Source: Bifidobacterium breve (GTDB lineage Bacteria; Actinomycetota; Thermoleophilia; Solirubrobacterales; Solirubrobacteraceae). From it: DNA of 54,129 nt. Positions 48,462-54,129 of the stretch are shown here, piece by piece. The stretch lies in assembly GCA_945881845.1 (NCBI GenBank), contig CAMCVN010000014.1, positions 1 to 54,129 of the forward strand, read 5' to 3'. The notes under the pieces were generated by a model. That model had not been told where the DNA came from. It did not search any database and worked only from the letters and a program-made list of their open reading frames with translations. Numbering within the stretch: position 1 is the first letter of the stretch; every line of letters starts with the position of its first letter. A program made the translations under genes and the position numbers.

Positions 48462-50230
48462 TGCTCGCCCTCGGTCGACATGTGTGGAAGCACCTTCTTA
48501 GCAAGCCCGTCGCTTAGCTCCGGGGTCATCATGTGCAGCGGGTTGGATTCCATCGAACCCGATTCGGTGACTCGACTGGAGATCTTAGGGAAGTAGCTCT
48601 GCTCAGGATCGATCGGGACGATGAAGACGGCTGGGCCGGAAGCGGCGAAGAGTTCCAAAAAGGCCGGCGAGGTAGACCATCCCGGGGCGAGCGTGATCGA
48701 TGGCACGCCGAACGATTCGAACAGCTTTGGCCAATCCGGTGATCCGAGACCGCTGCTGCTGTCGCAGCCCAGATAATGACCGTCGAAATAGTTGCGCTGC
48801 GTCATTCGAATCGATGCGTAGCCATCGTTTGCGAAGAGGAAGGTCTTGATTGGCAGCGAGTTGACGGCGACGGTCGCCATCTCCTGAAGGTTCTGCGCGA
48901 AACCGCCGTCGCCCTCAAGATGGATCGTGCGTCTGCCGGGAAAAGCGATCGCCGCTCCGATTGCGCCGGATAGGCCGTAACCCATCGACGCCAGCCCCTT
49001 GTCGGTGACGATGTGCTGGCCGGCCTTCTGCATCCACGTCTGCATCGCGACGGTGAACGCGCCACCGCTCGAGCACGGAACCACCAGATCGTCCTCAGCA
49101 GCCAAGAGCGAGAGATCAAACGTGAACTGAAATGGATCGATCGACTCTTCTCCGAGCGAGTTCACCTCCTCTACCAGCGGGAGCAATTCGCGAACTTCGT
49201 CGCAGAACGCACGCCACTCTTGCCACTGCGGCTCAGCCTTGCCGTTCGCAGCGAGCAGACGAAGCGTCGCGCCGGCATCGGCAGAAACCGGCAGATCGAC
49301 ACGAGGGTGCCCCTTGGCTAGTTCGTCGGGATCTATCTCAACTTGGATCAGCTTGGCTTGCGGCGCGAACTGCTGCCAATTGAATCCGGTCTGCTGCAGT
49401 CCCAGCCTTGTACCGAGCGCGACAACGACATCGGCTTGCTGCAGCAGCACGTTGCTGAATCTCATTCCCCAGGTGTTTGGACGGCCCTGCCACAGCTCTT
49501 CGTCGGCGGCAATGCGATCGATCCCGTTCCAGGTAGTCATGACGGGCACGCCGAGGCGCCGCAGGTCCGGGAGGGCGGCCGCTGCGTCAGTGCGCGAGAC
49601 GCCGCCACCAATCAGCAGCACCGGCCGCTTCGAGCCTGCCAGCTCGGAAGCGATGTCCGCGCCGATCGGCTCTGCAACTGCGGTTACGGGGGCTGTGTCG
49701 CCGAGCGCAGCCGGATCCACAGGTGCCCCCTGAACGTCAAGGCAGAACTCGAGGAAGACCGGTCCCGGACGGCCTTCTCGGCCGAGCCGAACGAGACGCT
49801 CAATCTCAGCGCGCGGCGCGGGCAGCTCAAAGCGCTGGGCAGCAACGCAGACCGGAGCGGCGAGCGCGACTCCATCGACCTCTTGAATGCCGCGCTGGCG
49901 GATTCCTCCGTCGGCCAGATCGGAGGCCTTCACCTGACCGCCGATGACAAGCAGTTCGCGGCTCTCGAGATAGGCGCCAGCAAGCGCTGTAACGATGTTT
50001 GTAAGTCCCGGGCCTGCCGTCACAAGCGCGAAGGCACGGCCTTCCGGTTCCGTCGCGTTGAAGTACTCGGTGGCGATCCCAGCAGCCACCTCGTGGACGG
50101 TCGGAATGCATTCCATCTCGCTGCGGACACCGTCGAGCAGATGCATGATGTTCCCGCCCGCGACAAAGAAGCAGTGCGTGTAGCCCATCTCCTTCAGCCA
50201 ACCGACAAGAACCTCGCTGTACTTGGTCAC
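48458..50230 (-). CDS. ThDP-dependent acetolactate-synthase-like enzyme
   Basis: A 590-residue ThDP enzyme with the usual three-domain plan. The N-terminal Pyr domain has the activating Glu in V-H-E-V-A-A-G-I-A, the central domain covers about 190-330, and the C-terminal PP domain has [12 protein letters not shown] and F-A-N-D-G-Y for the Mg-ThDP site. YerE, an acetolactate-synthase homologue, adds a two-carbon unit to a CDP-4-keto-3,6-dideoxy sugar in yersiniose synthesis, and RfbF/G/H in the same locus make that substrate class, so a similar carboligase role is likely. Start is GTG 50230, overlapping the cyclase stop (GTGA). Confidence 0.85.
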   Translation of the reverse strand: MTKYSEVLVGWLKEMGYTHCFFVAGGNIMHLLDGVRSEMECIPTVHEVAAGIATEYFNATEPEGRAFALVTAGPGLTNIVTALAGAYLESRELLVIGGQVKASDLADGGIRQRGIQEVDGVALAAPVCVAAQRFELPAPRAEIERLVRLGREGRPGPVFLEFCLDVQGAPVDPAALGDTAPVTAVAEPIGADIASELAGSKRPVLLIGGGVSRTDAAAALPDLRRLGVPVMTTWNGIDRIAADEELWQGRPNTWGMRFSNVLLQQADVVVALGTRLGLQQTGFNWQQFAPQAKLIQVEIDPDELAKGHPRVDLPVSADAGATLRLLAANGKAEPQWQEWRAFCDEVRELLPLVEEVNSLGEESIDPFQFTFDLSLLAAEDDLVVPCSSGGAFTVAMQTWMQKAGQHIVTDKGLASMGYGLSGAIGAAIAFPGRRTIHLEGDGGFAQNLQEMATVAVNSLPIKTFLFANDGYASIRMTQRNYFDGHYLGCDSSSGLGSPDWPKLFESFGVPSITLAPGWSTSPAFLELFAASGPAVFIVPIDPEQSYFPKISSRVTESGSMESNPLHMMTPELSDGLAKKVLPHMSTEGEQ

Positions 50231-51291
50231 GCGGCCACGATATCCAGTACCGCTTCGACCGATTCAGTTGCTGCGGCGACGACCTCGTCGCTGCGCTCTG
50301 CAACTACCTCCGCCACCGACCCGGATGCAGACGGAAGGATCAGGTGCAGGCCGTCGGGGCCGTGCTTCTTGTCTGCCAGGAACGACCGCTCGAAGACGCT
50401 GCGGTCAAAACGATCCGCCGCCTCGCTCAGCCCCGCACCCCGCCGAGCGAGCCGTTCGGCGTGCTCCACCAATTCGGGGGCTGCTACTCCAAGACCGGTC
50501 GCGGTGCCGAAACGTTCTGCGGAAATCATACCTAGCGCGACGCCTATCCCGTGCTCAACAGCAAACCCTGTGGCGGCCTCGAGTGCATGCCCAAAGCTGT
50601 GGCCAAAGTTCAGTAGCCGCCGCGAACCGGTGTCGAACTCGTCGTCCTCGATGAACCAGCGTTTCGTTTCAAGCGAGTGAAGGATCAAAGCTTCAGGGTC
50701 ATCACCGAATCGGGATTCCAAGCCCAAGTAGCTGGCAAAGGTCTCAGGTCCGCGGCAGTAGGAGATCTTCGTTGCCTCGGCCAGACCAGCCGCGATCGCT
50801 TCGTCGGGCAGCGTTTGCAGGAAGCTTGGGTCAACCACGATCTCGGCTGGCGGGTAGAACGATCCGACGAGATTCTTGAACGCGCCGGCGTTGATCGACG
50901 ACTTGCCGCCAATGCAGGAGTCGACCATGCCAAGCAGCGTCGTCGGCGCATACTTCCACGGCAACCCACGCATGTAGAGCTGCGCGGTCAGCGTCGCGAC
51001 GTCCTGAACGACTCCGCCGCCAACGGCGACGAGGCGGTCTGAGCGACCGGCGCCGAGCTCGCGAAGGGCGATCAGCAACCGCTCCACTTCGCTCAGCGTC
51101 TTGTGCTGCTCGTCGGCAGCGATGCTGAGGACGCGACGACCCCCAAGCTCCGCCAGCAACTCAAATCTCTGGTCGACGATCAACAGCGCGTCGGGGTCGT
51201 CGGAGAGGAGCTGCGTGAAACCGCTGGCGGCAACGGTGACCCCATACTGCCCTGTGCTGCTGCTGATCGTAAGGCTAGAGGAGCCGGACAT
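50227..51291 (-). CDS. 3-dehydroquinate-synthase-like cyclase
   Basis: A 354-residue AroB-fold protein: V-G-G-G-V-V-Q-D-V (NAD site; Gln replaces the usual Gly), Y-M-R-G-L-P, M-V-D-S-C-I-G-G-K-S-S-I-N, A-E-A-T-K with the zinc-binding Glu, D-D-E-F, L-N-F-G-H-S-F-G-H with a zinc His, and V-E-H-G-I-G-V-A-L-G-M with another. Metal residues are kept but the context differs from AroB in places, so it may instead be a sugar-phosphate cyclase. The location inside a CDP-sugar operon, and not next to aroC/aroK, argues for a sugar role. The start is ATG 51291; 17 bases overlap the SDR gene. Confidence 0.85.
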   Translation of the reverse strand: MSGSSSLTISSSTGQYGVTVAASGFTQLLSDDPDALLIVDQRFELLAELGGRRVLSIAADEQHKTLSEVERLLIALRELGAGRSDRLVAVGGGVVQDVATLTAQLYMRGLPWKYAPTTLLGMVDSCIGGKSSINAGAFKNLVGSFYPPAEIVVDPSFLQTLPDEAIAAGLAEATKISYCRGPETFASYLGLESRFGDDPEALILHSLETKRWFIEDDEFDTGSRRLLNFGHSFGHALEAATGFAVEHGIGVALGMISAERFGTATGLGVAAPELVEHAERLARRGAGLSEAADRFDRSVFERSFLADKKHGPDGLHLILPSASGSVAEVVAERSDEVVAAATESVEAVLDIVAA

Positions 51292-51958
51292 TGCTGAACC
51301 CAAGATCGACCGCCAGTGACTGCCCGGAAATGCCGCTGCTCTGGGCCGAACAGAGCCATGCGATTGTCGCCGCAACCTCGTCAAGCGAGACGAGCTTGTC
51401 GAATCCAGTGGCGCCAGCCACCGCGGCGAGCTGGTCGGCATCGAGCATCGCGCGCGTCATCGGCGTATCCGTAACGCCCGGCAAGACGGCGTTGACTCGG
51501 TGGCCGTCGGCGGCGAGATCGGCGGCGGCGGCACGCACCAGACCACCGACGGCGGCTTTGCTGACGGTGTAGGAAAACTTGCCGGGGCGGGCGATCGATT
51601 CCCAGATCGAACTTACGATCACGAGGCTTGCGTTCTCGGCCAAGAGACCGCCGCCCACGAGATGTCCGAGAGTCGCGACGATGAAGGTCACGTTGGCATC
51701 GATGACTTGGCCAAAACCTGCAACGTCGACGCTCTGAGCCGAGTCGTTCAGGTTTGCGCCTTGAGCCCAGACGACGGCGTCAAGCGGCTGAATCTCATCG
51801 AGCGCCATGAGCGTTGAAGGGTCTGCGATCGGGTCTATGCAGAGATCGGCTGAACCGGGCGTTCGCGATGAAGTCAGAACGGTAAACCGATCGTCTGCGA
51901 GCTTCGAACATGCGGCAGCACCGATTGCCCCCGCGCCGCCGAAGACCAAGGCATTCAT
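51275..51958 (-). CDS. Short-chain dehydrogenase/reductase
   Basis: A 227-residue classical SDR: G-G-A-G-A-I-G-A near the N-terminus, W-A-Q-G-A (N-A-G-like), S-S-I-W-E with the catalytic Ser, and Y-T-V-S-K with the Tyr-Lys pair; the C-terminal V-L-P-G-V-T-D-T-P-M is the usual substrate loop. It may reduce a keto group of the sugar. Its ATG overlaps the stop of rfbG by four bases (ATGA), and its own stop is inside the cyclase gene. Confidence 0.88.
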   Translation of the reverse strand: MNALVFGGAGAIGAAACSKLADDRFTVLTSSRTPGSADLCIDPIADPSTLMALDEIQPLDAVVWAQGANLNDSAQSVDVAGFGQVIDANVTFIVATLGHLVGGGLLAENASLVIVSSIWESIARPGKFSYTVSKAAVGGLVRAAAADLAADGHRVNAVLPGVTDTPMTRAMLDADQLAAVAGATGFDKLVSLDEVAATIAWLCSAQSSGISGQSLAVDLGFSNVRLL

Positions 51959-53016
51959 CGCAGTGCCTCCTCGAACCCGGCGATCTGCTGAAGCGTCAGC
52001 GCGCGCATGTCGCCCTGCTCAAGCAGCGAAGTGAACCAAGCCACCGTCGCGTCAACTCCAGCGTCGAGATCCCACCCCGGCCGCCAACCAAGCAGCTCGC
52101 GCGCCTTGCTTGAGTCGAGGCTGAGGAAGTGAGCTTCGTGCGGGTGGTCGCCGTCGTCGATCTCCCACTCAATCGGCGTGGGCCAGAGCTCGGCAAGCCG
52201 CTCGACAAGGAACGACACGGGCTTGGCATCGTCGATAGCGGGGCCGAAGTTCCATGCTTCGGCCTGCTCGCCAGATTCGATCAGCGCCTGCGCAAGCACT
52301 AGGTAGCCACTGAGCGGGTTGAGGACGTGCTGCCATGGACGGACGGCGTCAGGCCTACGGATCTGCACCGGTTCGCCGGCCATCACTGCGCGCATGATGT
52401 CGGGAATGAGGCGGTCCTCCCCCCAGTCGCCGCCGCCGATCACGTTGCCGGCGCGGGCAGAAGCGATGTTTGCCGTGCCGGGCTCTGAGAAGTACGAGCG
52501 GCGGAAGGCATCGGTTACCAGTTCCGCCGCGCCTTTCGAATTTGAATATGGATCATGGCCACCCATTGGATCTGTCTCGACGAACGGGCGCTGCTGCTCA
52601 TCGTTGTCGTAGCACTTGTCAGAGGTGACGACGATGACCGCCTGCACTCCACCAACACGGCGTACACCGTCGAGAACGTTGGCCGTGCCCATCACGTTTG
52701 TCTCGTAAGTCTCGAGCGGCTCGCGGAAGGATCGGCGAACGAAGGGCTGGGCGGCGAGGTGGAAGACGACATCGGGCTGGACCCGCTCGATGATTGCGTG
52801 AACGGCCTCGGCGTCACGAACGTCGGCGATGCTGTGATCAACGATCTGCTCGAGATCGGCCTGAGCAAAGAGAGCCGGCGCTGGCTGCACTTGATCTGAA
52901 AGCCCGGAGACCTCCGCGCCGAGAGCCCCCAACCAAAGGCTTAGCCATGAACCCTTGAAGCCGGTATGACCGGTAACGAGGACGCGGCGACCGCGCCACT
53001 GCTCCGAATCGGGCAC
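51955..53016 (-). CDS. rfbG: CDP-glucose 4,6-dehydratase (RfbG)
   Basis: A 353-residue extended SDR that makes CDP-4-keto-6-deoxyglucose. Motifs are W-R-G-R-R-V-L-V-T-G-H-T-G-F-K-G-S-W, Q-P-F-V-R-R-S-F-R-E-P, T-S-D-K-C-Y, the Y-S-N-S-K-G catalytic pair and R-A-G-N-V-I-G-G-G-D-W. The longest frame runs from GTG 53088, overlapping rfbF by 40 bases. GTG 53016 is preferred because it puts the start a few residues before the R-G-R-R-V-L-V motif, as in homologues, and an AGCAGG site precedes it. Confidence 0.95.
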   Translation of the reverse strand: MPDSEQWRGRRVLVTGHTGFKGSWLSLWLGALGAEVSGLSDQVQPAPALFAQADLEQIVDHSIADVRDAEAVHAIIERVQPDVVFHLAAQPFVRRSFREPLETYETNVMGTANVLDGVRRVGGVQAVIVVTSDKCYDNDEQQRPFVETDPMGGHDPYSNSKGAAELVTDAFRRSYFSEPGTANIASARAGNVIGGGDWGEDRLIPDIMRAVMAGEPVQIRRPDAVRPWQHVLNPLSGYLVLAQALIESGEQAEAWNFGPAIDDAKPVSFLVERLAELWPTPIEWEIDDGDHPHEAHFLSLDSSKARELLGWRPGWDLDAGVDATVAWFTSLLEQGDMRALTLQQIAGFEEALR

Positions 53017-53048
53017 GACAGCCTGCTTCGGAAGGGCAGGCAACCCGC

Positions 53049-53828
53049 CTACTCCCAGCTCTTCCAAGGGGCGTTGCCGCTCTCCCACATCTGCTCAAGG
53101 TTGATGCGGTCACGCAGCGTGTCCATCGGCTGCCAGAAGCCGCTGTGGCGGTAACCAGCCAACTGGCGCTGCTTTGCGAGCGCGTCAACCGGCTGCTCCT
53201 CCCAAGCCGTCTGATCGCTATCGATAAATGAGCCGACCTCGGGGCTAAGGACGAAATAACCGCCATTGATCCAGGCCCCATCGCCGCGAGGCTTCTCTTG
53301 GAAGCTCTCAACGAGCGAGCTTGAATCATCCATCTCGAGCGCGCCGAAGCGGCCGGCCGGCTGGACGGCGGTGACCGTTGCGAGAACGTCGGCGGCGCGA
53401 TGGAATTCGATCAGTTCGGTCACGTTGACGTCGCTGAGTCCATCGCCGTAGGTGAAGATGAAGTCCTTCTCGTCCGCTACGTACGGCAGCACGCGCTTGA
53501 GTCGGCCTCCGGTCATTGTGTCCTCACCGGTATCAACGAGCGTCACGCGCCACGGCTCAGTTGTTGAAGCGTGAACCTCGACCGTGCCCTCGCGCATGTC
53601 GTAGGTGACGTCAGACGAGTGCAGCGCGTAGTTGGCGAAGTACTCCTTAATCACGTAGCCCATGTAGCCAAGGCAGATCACGAAATCGTCGACGCCGTGC
53701 GTTGATAGCTGCTTCATGATGTGCCAAAGAATCGGCTTTGGGCCGATGTCGACCATCGGCTTCGGCTTGACCGAAGTTTCCTCGCTGAGGCGGGAACCAC
53801 GGCCTCCAGCGAGAATCACGGCCTTCAT
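53049..53828 (-). CDS. rfbF: Glucose-1-phosphate cytidylyltransferase (RfbF)
   Basis: A 259-residue nucleotidyltransferase that activates glucose-1-phosphate with CTP. It has the N-terminal signature K-A-V-I-L-A-G-G-R-G-S-R-L, E-E-T-S-V-K-P-K-P-M-V, D-I-G-P-K-P-I-L-W-H-I-M-K, the Y-G-D-G-L-S-D strand with metal-binding Asp, and E-K-P-R-G-D-G-A-W-I-N-G-G-Y. It heads the eight-gene operon (rfbF, rfbG, SDR, cyclase, ThDP enzyme, aldolase, epimerase, GT2). The ATG at 53828 has GGAG ten bases upstream. Confidence 0.96.
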   Translation of the reverse strand: MKAVILAGGRGSRLSEETSVKPKPMVDIGPKPILWHIMKQLSTHGVDDFVICLGYMGYVIKEYFANYALHSSDVTYDMREGTVEVHASTTEPWRVTLVDTGEDTMTGGRLKRVLPYVADEKDFIFTYGDGLSDVNVTELIEFHRAADVLATVTAVQPAGRFGALEMDDSSSLVESFQEKPRGDGAWINGGYFVLSPEVGSFIDSDQTAWEEQPVDALAKQRQLAGYRHSGFWQPMDTLRDRINLEQMWESGNAPWKSWE

Positions 53829-53931
53829 TGGCTGCCCACTCCAGGGCGCAGATGCAGCATCGCGCGTAGCTTAGAGGAAGGCGGCTGGAGCGCTTGGGCA
53901 ATAGCTCGCAGATCGGGTCAGCAACGAGAGG

Positions 53932-53937
53932 TAGGCT
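53932..53937 (+). promoter_or_regulatory. -10 box (TAGGCT) for a leaderless start
   Basis: TAGGCT lies seven bases before the ATG at 53945. The 116-base gap 53829-53944 is divergent from rfbF. Confidence 0.45.
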
Positions 53938-53944
53938 GAGAACA

Positions 53945-54129
53945 ATGAAGATCGAGCTGAAAGACAGTGCGCCTGCGCCACCCGACCACCTGATCGACCG
54001 CGTCGTTTCGTACCAGGCCGATGAAGACCGCGCGGTAGTTCTGGATGGGTTCTTGAGCACCGGCCAACAGTCGGTCCGCGACATCGAAGCCGCACTGGCA
54101 ACCGTCGGCAAGAGCCTGCTGGACTTTGA
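53945..54129 (+). CDS. N-terminus of a protein, truncated at the window end (possible methyltransferase)
   Basis: Sixty-one codons are visible from ATG 53945, and the frame continues past base 54129 with no stop (the final TGA is out of frame). The segment P-P-D-H-L-I-D-R-V-V-S-Y and L-L-D-F at the end resembles the lead-in of class I methyltransferases found beside glycosyltransferase genes, but too little is present to be sure. It diverges from rfbF and may extend the glycan island. Confidence 0.45.
   Translation, partial: MKIELKDSAPAPPDHLIDRVVSYQADEDRAVVLDGFLSTGQQSVRDIEAALATVGKSLLDF

Noticed and set aside
48458-50230. Naming the ThDP gene yerE or ilvB
   Set aside because: The fold is shared by many enzymes, the FAD-binding state cannot be judged and the neighbours fit neither a branched-chain amino acid operon nor the full yersiniose locus.
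1-54129. Insertion sequences, phage or integrative elements
   Set aside because: No transposase, integrase, terminal inverted repeats or tRNA attachment site was seen, although the glycan island (33.3-54 kb) is of a type often gained by transfer.

Overview
The window is GC-rich, densely coded bacterial chromosome with short intergenic gaps, many 4-base ATGA/GTGA gene overlaps, lipoprotein signal peptides, an excalibur protein, paired CrcB channels and many genes that seem to be translated without a leader (a TAnnnT box 6-9 nt before the start codon and no Shine-Dalgarno). Together these point to an actinomycete; a Thermoleophilia/Solirubrobacterales-type genome is my best guess, but there is no rRNA or other phylogenetic anchor. 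I saw no tRNA, rRNA, CRISPR array, insertion sequence or phage gene.

Region 1 (1-13.2 kb) is mixed housekeeping and envelope genes: the 3' part of a secreted protein with about 101-residue tandem repeats, a CAP-domain protein, an AIM24-family protein, a secreted glycerophosphodiesterase, a 14-TM MFS exporter and a DUF4234 protein. A nucleosidase/hisB-like/hisD-like group follows, in which the HisB and HisD homologues have lost metal or active-site residues. Next come an excalibur plus NucA/NucB-like lipoprotein, a Gly-rich membrane peptide, a slipin and small secreted or zinc proteins. Region 2 (13.2-33.2 kb) holds a crcB pair, a cyclopropane fatty acid synthase, an arylsulfotransferase-like protein whose reading frame lacks a normal start codon, an epoxide-hydrolase-like enzyme, a LuxR regulator, and an exported protein-response regulator-histidine kinase operon. 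It continues with an oxidoreductase/pdxH/aldo-keto reductase run, a sigma factor-HTH protein-ImmA/IrrE group, a GT-C membrane glycosyltransferase, AlgH, a metallophosphoesterase, Lon, and a previously uncalled 55-residue membrane peptide.

Region 3 (33.3-54.1 kb) is a surface-glycan island. Its first part has methyltransferases, a GT2 enzyme and a translationally coupled SDR/ATP-grasp/phosphoesterase set followed by two tandem beta-propeller glycosidase-like proteins; a DegT aminotransferase plus WbqC and a GT87-like membrane protein lie next to it. Its second part is an eight-gene minus-strand operon: rfbF, rfbG, SDR, dehydroquinate-synthase-like cyclase, ThDP enzyme, HpcH/HpaI aldolase, epimerase, GT2. 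It converges on rfbH. RfbF, RfbG and RfbH should make a CDP-4-keto-3,6-dideoxyhexose. The aldolase, ThDP carboligase, cyclase and reductases suggest this sugar is then turned into a branched or carbocyclic sugar and attached by GT2 enzymes. The exact product is not known.

The strongest candidates for undescribed biology are (a) this CDP-sugar branching/cyclising operon, (b) the divergent HisB/HisD pair, (c) a two-component system that seems to control two Gly/Pro-rich exported proteins through a shared CTCAG-N6-TTAAGAG box, and (d) the ATP-grasp/phosphoesterase/twin-propeller set.
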